From Kineococcus sp. TRM81007 (GTDB lineage Bacteria; Actinomycetota; Actinomycetes; Actinomycetales; Kineococcaceae), in the NCBI RefSeq assembly GCF_022669155.1, contig NZ_JALBVB010000023.1:1-64000 (forward strand): a DNA stretch of 64,000 nt, written 5' to 3'. The position numbers were made by a program, and so were the translations under genes. Positions 7,851-16,438 of the stretch are shown piece after piece; the stretch's first letter is position 1, and each line of letters begins with the position of its first letter. Below the pieces are notes generated by a model. That model ran no database searches. It saw only the letters and a program-made list of their open reading frames with translations, and was not told the DNA's origin.

Positions 7851-8999
7851 ATGACGTCGCTGCACCCCGGTCCCGCCCTCCCCGACGGCAGGCAGGCCCC
7901 GACGTCGATCGGCGCGCGCTACCCGCACCGCTACGCCGCCCTGGACGTGGAGACCACCGGCTTCTCCGCCGCGAAGGACCGCGTCGTGCAGGTCGCGGTC
8001 ACGCTGCTCGACGAGCACGGCGAGGTGGAGTCGTCCTGGTCCACGCTCGTGGACCCGCAGCGCGACCCGGGGCCGGTGCACGTGCACGGCATCACCCCCG
8101 AGCGCCTGCGGGGTGCCCCCCTGTTCGAGGACGTCGCCGAGGAGCTGGCGGCCCTGCTCGCGGGGCGGGTGTTCGTCGCCCACAACGCCGTCTTCGACTG
8201 GGGGTTCGTGGCCGCCGAGATGCGCCGCGCCGGGGTGGAGCTCGCCGTGGAGCAGCGGCTGTGCACCCGCAACCTCGCCAAGCGCCTCGACCTGCCGGTG
8301 CCGGACCTGAAGCTGGCGACGCTCGCCGCGCACTGGCGGGTGGAGCAGCTGCGCGCCCACGACGCGGAGGACGACACCCGTGTCCTGGTGGAGGTGCTGC
8401 GGCACGCGCTGCACGCGGCGGCGGCGCACGACCTGGACCTCCCGCTGACGCGCTGCTCCACCGAGCCCCCGCCTCCCCGGCCCCGCTCGCCGCGCCGCAG
8501 CGGCACCCCGGCCCCGGCCGCGCCGGTGGAGCGGCGCGTCCTCGCCGCGGGGGACGTGCTGGACCTGCCGCCGAGCGGCCGCCCGTGGCTGCTGGACGTG
8601 CGGTGGGCGCGCGCCGCCCACCGCGTGCGGGTCGGCGTGCAGCGCTTCGACGCGCTCGGCCTGCCGCTGGGGGCCGCGCTGAGCACCACCCGCGCCTCCC
8701 TCGACGGCACCGTCGTGCTCGACGTGGACACCGCCGGCGAGGCAGAGGTGTGGCTGCACCTGGACGCCTCACCGGGCGACGTGCACCGGGTCGCGGTCCA
8801 CGCCGTGCCGCCGGCCGGGACGGGGTTCGACGAGGTGGGGCCGCTGGTGCTGGGGGTGCGCGCGCCGAACGGGTCGGTGCTGGCGCTCGCCACCGCGCAC
8901 GCGCCGGCGGGTTCCGGCAGCGTGGTGGTGGTGGAGGTGCAGCGGCACGCTGAGGGCTGGCGGCTGCGGGTGCCGGGGGCGGCGGCCGAGGCGGCCTGA
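7851..8999 (+). CDS. DEDDh 3'-5' exonuclease fused to a TerD-like domain
   Basis: A 382-aa two-domain protein. Residues about 25-200 are a DnaQ-type DEDDh exonuclease: D32/E34 in ALDVETTG, the second Asp in HNAVFDWGF, and the His/Asp pair in AHDAEDDTRV. After a Pro/Arg-rich linker, residues about 225-380 read as a beta-sandwich like TerD: RVRVGVQRFD, the PGDVHRVAVHAVP strand and a C-terminal GWRLRVPGAA matching the TerD ending. The acidic calcium-site residues of classical TerD are not evident, so the domain may be degenerate. The ATG has AGGAG at 7839-7843. It is paralogous to the DEDDh-BRCT protein at 32246-33211. The fusion suggests DNA or RNA processing tied to a stress or defence response (inference). 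Confidence 0.8.
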   Translation: MTSLHPGPALPDGRQAPTSIGARYPHRYAALDVETTGFSAAKDRVVQVAVTLLDEHGEVESSWSTLVDPQRDPGPVHVHGITPERLRGAPLFEDVAEELAALLAGRVFVAHNAVFDWGFVAAEMRRAGVELAVEQRLCTRNLAKRLDLPVPDLKLATLAAHWRVEQLRAHDAEDDTRVLVEVLRHALHAAAAHDLDLPLTRCSTEPPPPRPRSPRRSGTPAPAAPVERRVLAAGDVLDLPPSGRPWLLDVRWARAAHRVRVGVQRFDALGLPLGAALSTTRASLDGTVVLDVDTAGEAEVWLHLDASPGDVHRVAVHAVPPAGTGFDEVGPLVLGVRAPNGSVLALATAHAPAGSGSVVVVEVQRHAEGWRLRVPGAAAEAA

Positions 9000-9047
9000 C
9001 GGTCCGTCCCGGCGGCTCCCGCGGCCGGCGGGGCGGGGACGCGGTGT

Positions 9048-9076
9048 CCCGCCCGGGCCCCTGGTGCCCGGGCGGG
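9048..9076 (+). terminator. Strong GC hairpin, probable terminator
   Basis: A perfect 11-bp inverted repeat (CCCGCCCGGGC at 9048-9058 and its complement at 9066-9076) with a 7-nt loop, just after the exonuclease gene and just before the promoter of the flavoenzyme gene. It lacks a U-tract, as many actinobacterial terminators do. Confidence 0.6.
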
Positions 9077-9084
9077 CGGACGCC

Positions 9085-9090
9085 TACCCT
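9085..9090 (+). promoter_or_regulatory. -10-like hexamer, leaderless start
   Basis: TACCCT, 6 nt before the ATG at 9097 and immediately after the hairpin at 9048-9076. No ribosome-binding site is visible, consistent with a leaderless mRNA. Confidence 0.55.
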
Positions 9091-9096
9091 CCGTGC

Positions 9097-10743
9097 ATGT
9101 CGACGGACGGCGAGGTTCCCGGCGAGTTCGACGCGATCGTGGTGGGTTCCGGCGTCAACGGCCTGGTCGCCGCTGCGGAGCTCGCGGGTGCCGGTTGGTC
9201 GGTGGCCCTGCTGGAGCGCAACCCGGACCTCGGCGGGTTCACCGGCTCCGCGGAGCTGACCGCGCCGGGTTTCGTCCACGACCGCTTCTCCTCCTGGCAC
9301 CCGCTGTTCGTCACCGGTGGCGCGTACGCGGACCTCGGTGCGGACCTGCACCGGCACGGCCTGGAGTACGCGAACACCGAGGGCCCGATCACCGCGAGCG
9401 TCGCCGACGACGGCCGCGTGAGCCTGGCGCACCGCGACCCGGGGACCACCGCGGCCGCCTTCGAGCACCCCGAGGACCGCGAGACCTACCTGGCGCACCT
9501 GGCCCGCTTCGGGCGCAGCGCCTCGGCGCTGGGCGGTCTGCTCGGCGGCCCGGTGCGCTCGCCCGCCGCCGTCGGTTCCCTGCTGGGGCTGCTGCGCGGC
9601 AACGGCCCGCGCGGCAGCGAGGCGTGGCTGCGGGACGCCGTGACCAGCGGCCGCGGGTTCGTCCAGCGCGAGTTCCGCGGCGGCGAGGTGGACCACCTGT
9701 GGGTGCCGTGGTTGCTGCACGCCGGCCTCTCCCCGGACCACGCCTCCGGCGGAGCGATGGTCGCGGTGTTCGCCGCCACGCTGCACGCGGCGGGGATGCC
9801 GGTGGTGCGCGGTGGCAGCGACCGGTTCGTGGAGGCGTTCGCCGCGCTGCTGCGCGAGCGCGGCGCCACCGTGCTCACCGGCGCCGAGGTGCGCCGCGTC
9901 GAGGTGGCCGACGGGCGTGCGCACGGGGTCGTGCTCACCGACGGGACGGTGCTGCGCGCACGCCGGGCGGTGCTGGCGTCGGTGTCCGCGGCCGCCCTGT
10001 ACGGCGGCGACGGGCTGCTGCCGCCGGAGGCGGTGCCGGAGCGGGTGCGCCGGGACGCGCAGCACGTGCGGTGGGGGAGGGCCGCCGCCCAGGTGCACGT
10101 GGCGCTGTCCCGCCCGCCGGCGTGGAGCGATCCCCGCCTCGGCGACGTGCCGCTGGTCCACCTCTCGGACGGCTCGGGCAGCACGGGCATCGCGTGCGCG
10201 GAGGCGGACGCCGGGCTGCTGCCGCGCCGGCCCACGGTCGTCGTCGGTCAACAGCACGTCCTGGACCCGTCCCGCGCCCCTGAGGGTGCGGCCACGCTGT
10301 GGCTGCAGCTGCAGGAGCTGCCGTTCCGGCCCCGTGGCGACGCTGCCGGGGAGCTGGACACCCGCGACGGGTGGACCGCCCAGCTGGCCGCCGGGTACAC
10401 CGAGCGCGTGCTGGACCGGGTCGAGCGGCACGCACCGGGGCTGCGGGGGTCCGTCCTCGGCGTGGAGACGATCACACCGGTGGACCTGCAGCGGTACAAC
10501 CCGAACGCCGGTGACGGGGATCCGTACGGCGGGTCCGCGCAGCTGGACCAGAGCTACGTCTGGCGGCCGGTGGCGTCCTGGGGCAGGCACCGCACGCCCG
10601 TGCCGGGGCTGTGGCAGATCGGGGCGGCCACCCACCCCGGCGCGGGGCTCGGGGCTGGGTCCGGTCACCTGGTGGCGACCACCCTGCTGGCCCGCGAGCG
10701 GCGGCGCCGGAGCGCGGCGCGGGTGCTGCGCCGCGGGAGCTGA
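9097..10743 (+). CDS. FAD-dependent oxidoreductase of the phytoene desaturase / retinol saturase type
   Basis: A 548-aa flavoprotein. The N-terminus carries the dinucleotide-binding fold VVGSGVNGLVAAAEL followed by the acidic ribose-binding ELLER-type end (LLERNPDLGG). A second FAD contact occurs near the C-terminus (GLWQIGAATHPGAGLGAGSGH), as in the CrtI / all-trans-retinol 13,14-reductase superfamily of amine-oxidase-like enzymes. There are no phytoene synthase or other carotenoid genes nearby, so a carotenoid role is not implied. It starts at ATG 9097 with a leaderless-type promoter and is followed 58 bp later by a cyclase-family hydrolase and a ThDP enzyme on the same strand, so it may form part of a small catabolic set. 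The substrate is unknown. Confidence 0.82.
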   Translation: MSTDGEVPGEFDAIVVGSGVNGLVAAAELAGAGWSVALLERNPDLGGFTGSAELTAPGFVHDRFSSWHPLFVTGGAYADLGADLHRHGLEYANTEGPITASVADDGRVSLAHRDPGTTAAAFEHPEDRETYLAHLARFGRSASALGGLLGGPVRSPAAVGSLLGLLRGNGPRGSEAWLRDAVTSGRGFVQREFRGGEVDHLWVPWLLHAGLSPDHASGGAMVAVFAATLHAAGMPVVRGGSDRFVEAFAALLRERGATVLTGAEVRRVEVADGRAHGVVLTDGTVLRARRAVLASVSAAALYGGDGLLPPEAVPERVRRDAQHVRWGRAAAQVHVALSRPPAWSDPRLGDVPLVHLSDGSGSTGIACAEADAGLLPRRPTVVVGQQHVLDPSRAPEGAATLWLQLQELPFRPRGDAAGELDTRDGWTAQLAAGYTERVLDRVERHAPGLRGSVLGVETITPVDLQRYNPNAGDGDPYGGSAQLDQSYVWRPVASWGRHRTPVPGLWQIGAATHPGAGLGAGSGHLVATTLLARERRRRSAARVLRRGS

Positions 10744-10801
10744 CACGCGCCCGGTCCCCGTCTGCCACGATGCGCCCACCCAGAGCCCCGGGAGGCCGAT
10801 C

Positions 10802-11578
10802 GTGAGCACGCTGTCCACCCTGCTGTCCGCCCTGTCCGCCGGCGACGTGGAACTGGTCGACCTGACGGCGCCGCTGAGCCCGGACACCCCGGTGCTGCAG
10901 CTGCCCGCACCGTTCGCCAACACGATCCCGCTGAGCCTGGAGAAGGTCAGCGACTTCGACGAGGCGGGGCCGGGGTGGGCGTGGAACGACATCCACACCG
11001 GTGAGCACACCGGCACCCACCTCGACGCGCCCGTGCACTGGATCACCGGCCGGGACGGGCTGTCGGTGGACCGCATCGCGCCGGAGCGGCTCGTCGGCCC
11101 GGTCGTCGTGGTCGACAAGACCGCCGAGGCGCAGGCGGACCCGGACTTCCTGCTGGAACCGGAGCACCTGCAGGCGTGGGAGGCCGAGCACGGGCGGTTC
11201 CCCGCCGGCGGGTGGCTGTTCTTCCGCACGGGCTGGAGCTCGCGCTCGGGGTCGCAGGAGGAGTTCCTGAACGCCGACGAGTCCGGCCCGCACACGCCGG
11301 GGATCTCCGTCGCGGGCGCGCGCTGGCTCGCGGAGAACACCGAGGTCTCCGGGTACGGCGTGGAGACGGTCGGGATCGACGCCGGCGCGGCCGGGGGTTT
11401 CGACCCGGCGTTCCCCGCCCACCACTTCCTGCTGGGCGCGGACAAGTACGGGCTGACGCAGCTGCAGAACCTGCACCGTCTGCCGGTGACGGGAGCCGTG
11501 GTGGTCGTCGCGCCGCTGCCCGTGGTGGGTGGCACCGGCAGCCCGGCGCGCGTGCTCGCGCTCGTCGAGCGGTCCTGA
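10802..11578 (+). CDS. Cyclase-family hydrolase (kynurenine formamidase-like)
   Basis: A 258-aa member of the metal-dependent cyclase family (PF04199), which includes kynurenine formamidase and isatin hydrolase. The hallmark HTGTHLDAPVHW (H-x-G-T-H-x-D-x-P-x-H) lies at about residues 70-82 and supplies the metal ligands. Further family segments are VGIDAGAAGG and HHFLLG near the C-terminus. The GTG at 10802 has GGGAGG about 8 nt upstream. It ends 2 nt before the ThDP-enzyme gene, so the two are coupled. Family members open amide or lactone rings; the real substrate is not deducible. No kynureninase or tryptophan dioxygenase is adjacent, which argues against a tryptophan-degradation role. Confidence 0.85.
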   Translation: MSTLSTLLSALSAGDVELVDLTAPLSPDTPVLQLPAPFANTIPLSLEKVSDFDEAGPGWAWNDIHTGEHTGTHLDAPVHWITGRDGLSVDRIAPERLVGPVVVVDKTAEAQADPDFLLEPEHLQAWEAEHGRFPAGGWLFFRTGWSSRSGSQEEFLNADESGPHTPGISVAGARWLAENTEVSGYGVETVGIDAGAAGGFDPAFPAHHFLLGADKYGLTQLQNLHRLPVTGAVVVVAPLPVVGGTGSPARVLALVERS

Positions 11579-11580
11579 CG

Positions 11581-13233
11581 GTGGGGGACCCCACGGTCGC
11601 CGGACTGGTCGGCCGGGCGCTCGCTCAGCTCGGCGTCGCGCACGCGTTCGGTGTCGTCGGCAGCGGGAACTTCGCCGTCACGAACGCCCTCGTGGCGAAC
11701 GGGGTCCCGTTCACCGCCGCCCGCCACGAGGGCGGGGCGGCGACGATGGCCGACGCGTACGCCCGCACCAGCGGCGAACTGGCGGTCGTCACCACCCACC
11801 AGGGGTGCGGGCTGACGAACGCGGTCACCGGGATCGCCGAGGCCGCGAAGTCGCGCACGCCGCTGCTCGTGCTCACCGCCGACACGGCGGGGTCCGCGGT
11901 CCGGTCGAACTTCCGCATCGACCAGGACGCGCTGGCCCGCAGCGTGGGCGCGGTTCCCGAACGGGTGCACTCGGCGGCCACCGCGCTCGCGGACGTGGTG
12001 CGGGCGGTGCGGACGGCGCGCAACGAGCGCCGCACCGTCGTGCTGAACCTGCCGCTGGACGTGCAGGCCCAGCCGGTGCCGGGCGGCACGCAGGGAACGG
12101 TCCCCCCCGTGCCCGCACCCGATCCGGTGCGCCCGGGCCGTCGTGCCGTCGCCGAGTTCGCCGCGCTGCTGCGCGCCGCCGAACGCCCGGTGTTCGTCGC
12201 CGGCCGCGGGGCGCGTTCCGCGGGACCGGTGCTGCGGGAGCTCGCCACCCGCAGCGGGGCGCTGCTGGCGACCTCGGCGGTCGCGAACGGCCTGTTCCAC
12301 GGTGAGGAGTTCGACCTGGGGATCTCCGGGGGCTTCTCCTCGCCCGCCACCGCGGACCTGGTGCGCGGCGCCGACCTGATCGTCGGGTGGGGGTGCACGC
12401 TGAACATGTGGACGATGCGGCACGGCACGTTGATCGGTGAGGGTGCGCGGGTCGTGCAGGTCGACCTGGAGGACGCCGCGCTGGGGGCGAACCGGCCGAT
12501 CGACCTCGGCGTGCTCGGGGACGTGGCGGAGACGGCTGCCGCGCTGCTGGCCGAGCTGCCCGTGGAACCGGTCACGGGGTACCGCACGACGGAGGTGGCT
12601 GAGCGGATCGCCCGCGGGGGCAGGTGGGTGGACGTGGAGACCGGCGACCTGTCGACCGCCACGACGATCGACCCGCGGGTCCTCAGCCGTGAGCTGGACC
12701 GGCGCCTGCCCATCGACCGGGTCGTCGCCGTGGACTCCGGCAACTTCATGGGGTACCCCAGCGCGTACCTGTCGGTGCCGGACGAGCAGGGGTTCTGCTT
12801 CACCCAGGCGTTCCAGTCCGTCGGCCTCGGCCTGGCCACGGCGATCGGTGCGGCGCTGGCGCGCCCGGACCGGCTGCCCGTGCTCGGCACGGGTGACGGC
12901 GGGCTGCTCATGGCGGCCGCCGAGCTGGAGACCGTGGTGCGCCTGGGGCTGCCGCTGGTGGTGGTGGTCTACGACGACGCCGCCTACGGCGCGGAGGTGC
13001 ACCACTTCGGCCCCACCGGCGCGGACACCTCCACCGTGGTCTTCCCCGACACGGACTTCTCGGCGCTCGCCCGCGGCTACGGTGCCGACGCTGTCGTCGT
13101 CCGCACGGTCGCCGACCTCGACGCCCTCGACGCGTGGCTGGCGGGTCCCCGCACCGGGCCGTTCCTGATCGACGCGAAGATCGCGAACGACGGCGGCGCC
13201 TGGTGGCTGGCGGAGGCGTTCAAGGGGCACTGA
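11581..13233 (+). CDS. Thiamine-diphosphate enzyme, acetolactate synthase-like
   Basis: A 550-aa protein with the three-domain ThDP-enzyme layout: N-terminal Pyr domain with the invariant Glu in ARHEGGAATMADAYAR, a central Rossmann domain (FVAGRGARSAGP) and a C-terminal PP domain with the cofactor motif GTGDGGLLMA followed about 25 residues later by YDDAAYG. Relatives include acetolactate synthase, benzoylformate decarboxylase and related decarboxylases or lyases. There is no ilvN-type regulatory subunit next to it, so a biosynthetic acetolactate synthase is unlikely. It begins with GTG 2 nt after the cyclase gene and is the last gene of this unit. The pairing of a ring-opening hydrolase with a ThDP C-C lyase suggests catabolism of a cyclic amide or keto compound (inference). 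Confidence 0.87.
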   Translation: MGDPTVAGLVGRALAQLGVAHAFGVVGSGNFAVTNALVANGVPFTAARHEGGAATMADAYARTSGELAVVTTHQGCGLTNAVTGIAEAAKSRTPLLVLTADTAGSAVRSNFRIDQDALARSVGAVPERVHSAATALADVVRAVRTARNERRTVVLNLPLDVQAQPVPGGTQGTVPPVPAPDPVRPGRRAVAEFAALLRAAERPVFVAGRGARSAGPVLRELATRSGALLATSAVANGLFHGEEFDLGISGGFSSPATADLVRGADLIVGWGCTLNMWTMRHGTLIGEGARVVQVDLEDAALGANRPIDLGVLGDVAETAAALLAELPVEPVTGYRTTEVAERIARGGRWVDVETGDLSTATTIDPRVLSRELDRRLPIDRVVAVDSGNFMGYPSAYLSVPDEQGFCFTQAFQSVGLGLATAIGAALARPDRLPVLGTGDGGLLMAAAELETVVRLGLPLVVVVYDDAAYGAEVHHFGPTGADTSTVVFPDTDFSALARGYGADAVVVRTVADLDALDAWLAGPRTGPFLIDAKIANDGGAWWLAEAFKGH

Positions 13234-13299
13234 GGGACCGGACCGGTCCAACGGGTGACGGTGGTTCCCAGGGCCGCGGACCTGAGGGACACTCGAAGC

Positions 13300-13524
13300 A
13301 TGTCACCACGTGCGAGTGCGACCCGGCGCCACCTCCCGACCAGTCCGTTCCAGCCCGCACCGCCCCAGCCGAAGGCGGAGGACTTCGCCCCCGGCGACCG
13401 CGTCACCCACGACCGGTTCGGCATGGGCACCGTCGCCTCCATCGAGGCTGACGACTGGGTCAACGTGCGGTTCTCGTCCGGCGAGCAGCGGTCCGTGAAC
13501 GGGCTCAAGCTCAACAAGCTCTGA
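13300..13524 (+). CDS. Small protein with a PcrA/UvrD-C-like tudor domain
   Basis: A 74-aa protein: a short basic, Pro-rich start, then a compact segment (about residues 27-74) reading GDRVTHDRFGMGTV...VNVRFSSGEQRSV...LKLNKL. This is the pattern of the C-terminal tudor-like domain of PcrA/UvrD helicases (HxxFGxGxV ... VxF), which binds RNA polymerase in those proteins. Here it is free-standing, with no helicase domain. It could therefore be a small RNA-polymerase or nucleoprotein adaptor (inference). The start at ATG 13300 is chosen as the closest ATG to the domain; the ribosome-binding site is weak. It is convergent with the NERD gene. Confidence 0.7.
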   Translation: MSPRASATRRHLPTSPFQPAPPQPKAEDFAPGDRVTHDRFGMGTVASIEADDWVNVRFSSGEQRSVNGLKLNKL

Positions 13525-13531
13525 CGGAGCC

Positions 13532-13546
13532 GATCACCGCGTGATC
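13532..13546. terminator. Short palindrome between convergent genes
   Basis: GATCAC-CGC-GTGATC, a perfect 6-bp stem with a 3-nt loop in the 35-bp space between the convergent tudor-like and NERD genes. It could be a weak bidirectional terminator; no U-tract is present. Confidence 0.3.
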
Positions 13547-13559
13547 CCGCGGGTGCGGG

Positions 13560-14525
13560 TCACGGGCCGGCAGCCGGCTGCTGCGTGCCTGCCGGGAGCT
13601 GCTGCAGCTGCCCGGTGATCGATTCCCCGAGGCTCTGGACCAGTGCCAGGGCCACGAGGACGGCCACCACGGCCAGCACGGCGCGCAACAGCGCCCGGAG
13701 CGGGGAACGCCGCCGTGCGGTCCTGCGGGGTGCCCGCCGCACCTGACGCTGCGGCACCGGGCGTCGCGGCGCCGACCGGGGCGCGGGCACGTCGGCGGTG
13801 GTGAGGGCCTCGCCCGTCGCAGGTTCCGCGAGCTCCGCCGCGAGGGTGCCGGCGATGCGGGCGACGTCGCCCGCGGTCAGCACCGACGGCAGGGCCCGCA
13901 GCAGACCCGCGACGGCGCTGCGTCCGACGACGGTGATCGCGCCCACCTCGTGCGGGGTGACGGGCTGCTGCACCAGGCACAGCACCCCGAGCACGTCGCG
14001 GCGGTGCCGGGCGGGCACGTGCGTCGTCACGGCGGCGGTCGCCGCCGCGACCCCGGTGATCTCCTTCGCCATCGACCGGCTCCCGACGCGCACCTCGTCG
14101 TCGCGGAAGGTCACCGCACCGGTCCAGTTCTTGCTGTCGACCACCACGACGCCGCCGGGCCCGATCGCGACGTGGTCCAGGTTGGCGCGCTGCCGGCCCG
14201 GCCAGCGCACGTCGTGCAGGACCGTCCAGCCGTCCGCCTCCAGCACGGCGAGGTCCGCGGCGACGAGCCGCTCACCTTCGGCGCCGGCCTCCCAGGCGCG
14301 CTGCCTGCGCTCCTCCTGCTGCAGTTCGCGGCGCAGCTGGGCGGCGCGCTCGGCGTGCTTGCGCGCCTGCTCGGCGGCGCCGCGGCCGGCGAACTGCACG
14401 GAGGAACGGGGGACCACGCCGGTTCGTCGGCACACCGCGGCGGGTTCCTGAGCGGTCACCACCCGATCGGGCGAATCGGCAGAGGTTCTGCGAGTTTTCG
14501 GCCGATCGAGGTCGATCTGCAGCAT
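13560..14525 (-). CDS. NERD-domain protein with C-terminal membrane segment
   Basis: About 321 aa. After a basic, coiled-coil-like region (EQARKHAERAAQLRRELQQEERR) comes a NERD nuclease-related domain: GAEGERLVAADL, NLDHVAIGPGGVVVVDSKNW with the Asp and the DSKNW catalytic-type residues of the PD-(D/E)XK superfamily. An Arg/Pro-rich linker leads to a single hydrophobic helix (LLRAVLAVVAVLVALALV, about residues 275-295), so it is likely a membrane-tethered NERD protein. The ATG at 14525 lacks a well-placed ribosome-binding site and a GTG some 35 codons in is possible. It is divergent from the GntR gene that opens the amidase operon; no functional link is evident. Confidence 0.78.
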   Translation of the reverse strand: MLQIDLDRPKTRRTSADSPDRVVTAQEPAAVCRRTGVVPRSSVQFAGRGAAEQARKHAERAAQLRRELQQEERRQRAWEAGAEGERLVAADLAVLEADGWTVLHDVRWPGRQRANLDHVAIGPGGVVVVDSKNWTGAVTFRDDEVRVGSRSMAKEITGVAAATAAVTTHVPARHRRDVLGVLCLVQQPVTPHEVGAITVVGRSAVAGLLRALPSVLTAGDVARIAGTLAAELAEPATGEALTTADVPAPRSAPRRPVPQRQVRRAPRRTARRRSPLRALLRAVLAVVAVLVALALVQSLGESITGQLQQLPAGTQQPAAGP

Positions 14526-14573
14526 CCTCGCAGATCAGAGAGGGGTGGCGGGGTCACTGAACGGCGTAACTTC

Positions 14574-14588
14574 CTCGTCACGGATGAG
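14574..14588. promoter_or_regulatory. Weak inverted repeat upstream of the GntR gene
   Basis: CTCGTC-ACG-GATGAG, 6-bp arms with one mismatch, in the 100-bp divergent region before the GntR/UTRA regulator. The surroundings are locally AT-richer. It is a candidate operator only because these regulators usually control their own operon. Confidence 0.25.
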
Positions 14589-14625
14589 ACATTCGATAGA
14601 AACCCCTGCGGGCCAACGTTCGGTC

Positions 14626-15384
14626 ATGCCCATCGTGACGGCGGTTCCCGCAGCACCGCAGCCCCTCACGGACCCCCGGGTGGTTCTCGTCCGGGACCTG
14701 CTCCGGGAGGACATCCGTCGTGGTCGCTTCGACGCCGGATCCGTGCTCCCGGGTGAGCACGAGCTCATGCTCGAGTACAGCACCACCCGCAGCGTCGTGC
14801 GCGGCGCGCTGCAGATGCTGCGCACCGAAGGGCTGGTGGAGCGTCGGCAGGGGACGGGGACGTACCTGGTCGATCGGCAGGCCATGCACCCCCTGGACAC
14901 GCTCAGCGCGGACATCGGCCGGCACTACCGGCGCGAGCGCACGGTGACGGGTCGCATCTCCGTCGTCGACGTGATGCCCGCTCCGGGGCCCATCGCCGCC
15001 GGTCTGCAGCTCCTGACCACCGAACTGGTGCGGCACCTGGACGTCGAGATGCACGTGGACGGTGCGATCTACCACATAGCCTCCAGCTACGTCCGGGAGT
15101 CCGATGCGCAGGGCATGCAGGGCGCCACGTTCACCGGTGACTACTACCAGCACATGGAGAACTCCGGTGTGGACCTGTGCAGCGCCGAGATCGCGTTCGA
15201 GGCGGTCAACGCGGACGGTCCCACGGCGCTCCGGCTGGGTCTGCCCGCCGGTAGGGCCGTGATGCTGTTTCGGCGGATCAGCCTGGACGGTTCCGGCCGC
15301 CCCGTCGAGATGGGTTTCGGGCGGTTGCGCAGCGACAAGCTCGCTCTGGTCTCGCGAATGCCGAGGAAGAGGGGTCGACAGTGA
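14626..15384 (+). CDS. GntR/HutC-family regulator of the amidase operon
   Basis: A 252-aa regulator. Residues about 15-85 form a GntR winged helix-turn-helix (LLREDIRRGRF, LPGEHELMLEYSTTRSVVRGALQMLRTEGLVERRQGTGTYL), and the rest is a UTRA-type effector domain with the typical late MLFRRISLDGSGRPVEMGFGRLRSDK segment. HutC-type regulators bind small metabolites and usually repress the genes beside them. The last codons overlap the GTG of the first ABC permease by 4 bp, so it is the first gene of the operon it probably controls, and its ligand is likely the transported amide or a breakdown product. The start is ATG 14626; upstream in-frame ATGs lie in the promoter region. Confidence 0.88.
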   Translation: MPIVTAVPAAPQPLTDPRVVLVRDLLREDIRRGRFDAGSVLPGEHELMLEYSTTRSVVRGALQMLRTEGLVERRQGTGTYLVDRQAMHPLDTLSADIGRHYRRERTVTGRISVVDVMPAPGPIAAGLQLLTTELVRHLDVEMHVDGAIYHIASSYVRESDAQGMQGATFTGDYYQHMENSGVDLCSAEIAFEAVNADGPTALRLGLPAGRAVMLFRRISLDGSGRPVEMGFGRLRSDKLALVSRMPRKRGRQ

Positions 15385-16325
15385 CGAAGTTCCTCGTACG
15401 ACGACTGCTGCTGAGCGTGCCGATCCTGCTCGGGGTGTCGCTCGTCGTTTTCATCACCATCAAGATCATTCCCGGTGACCCGGTGGCGAGCATGCTGGGG
15501 CCGACGAGCACCCCCGAGGCGAGGGAGGCGCTCACGGCGCGGCTCGGCCTGGACCAGCCATTGCCGGTGCAGTACCTGAGCTGGCTCGCCGCGATGTTCC
15601 AGGGTGACCTCGGCCAGTCCATCGCCCAGCAGCGACCCGTCCTGGGCCTGGTCGCCGACGCGTTCGTCAACACGCTGTGGCTGACCGCGTTCTCCGCCGT
15701 GCTGGCGGTCGTCCTCGGTCTGGTGCTCGGTGCGGTGGCGGCCCTGCGCCGCGGGAGGGTGGCTGCGACCGTCAGCAACGCCCTGGCGCTGTTCAGCATC
15801 TCCACCCCGCAGTACACGATCGGTCTGCTGCTGATCATCGTGCTCGCCAACGGCACCGGGTGGTTCCCCGTGTCGGGCATGTACTCCGCCATCGGCGGGG
15901 GAACGTGGGGCGACCTGCTCTGGCACCTCGTCCTGCCCGGCATCACAGCTGCCCTGGTACCCGCGGGGATCATCGCCCGCATGTTCCGGTCGACCGTCCT
16001 GGACGTGATGAGCATGGACTTCATCGACTCCTACCGGGCCCGGGGGCTCAGCGAGCGCCGCATCCTGTGGCACGCCTTCCACAACACCACCCCCACCCTG
16101 TTGACGGTGGCGGGCCTTCAGGTCGGCTACCTGCTCGGCGGTGTCGTCTTCGTCGAGACGGTGTTCTCCTGGCCCGGCCTGGGCCAGCTCGTGTTCGACT
16201 CCATCTCCAAGCGCGACCTGGCGGTCATCCAGTCCGGCGTCATGGTGGCGGCGTTCGCCTTCGTCCTCATCAACGTCGTCGTCGACCTGCTGCACAGCCT
16301 CATCGACCCCCGGGTCCGTGCCTGA
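15381..16325 (+). CDS. Peptide-type ABC importer permease (DppB-like)
   Basis: A 314-aa inner-membrane permease with six membrane segments. The N-terminus FLVRRLLLSVPILLGVSLVVF followed by PGDPV is the signature of DppB/OppB-type subunits, and the cytoplasmic EAA loop reads DFIDSYRARGLSERRILWHAFHN. The late VETVFSWPGLGQL segment is also diagnostic. It starts at a GTG overlapping the regulator's stop (GTGA). Together with the next four genes it makes a complete importer, predicted to bring in the substrate of the downstream amidases. Confidence 0.93.
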   Translation: MTKFLVRRLLLSVPILLGVSLVVFITIKIIPGDPVASMLGPTSTPEAREALTARLGLDQPLPVQYLSWLAAMFQGDLGQSIAQQRPVLGLVADAFVNTLWLTAFSAVLAVVLGLVLGAVAALRRGRVAATVSNALALFSISTPQYTIGLLLIIVLANGTGWFPVSGMYSAIGGGTWGDLLWHLVLPGITAALVPAGIIARMFRSTVLDVMSMDFIDSYRARGLSERRILWHAFHNTTPTLLTVAGLQVGYLLGGVVFVETVFSWPGLGQLVFDSISKRDLAVIQSGVMVAAFAFVLINVVVDLLHSLIDPRVRA

Positions 16326-16438
16326 CCGCTCGCCACCGCGTCGCCTGGACGCCCTCGCTCCGGTTCCACCGAACCGGACGGTGCGCCCTGCCCGGAACCG
16401 CCCGGGACCCGCCTGCCGCCACACCGCCAGGAGGAACG

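Noticed and set aside
8092-13251. A minus-strand open frame of about 1,700 codons
   Set aside because: It is antisense to five well-supported plus-strand genes and reads as Arg/Gly/His-rich nonsense; such frames arise from GC-rich third positions.
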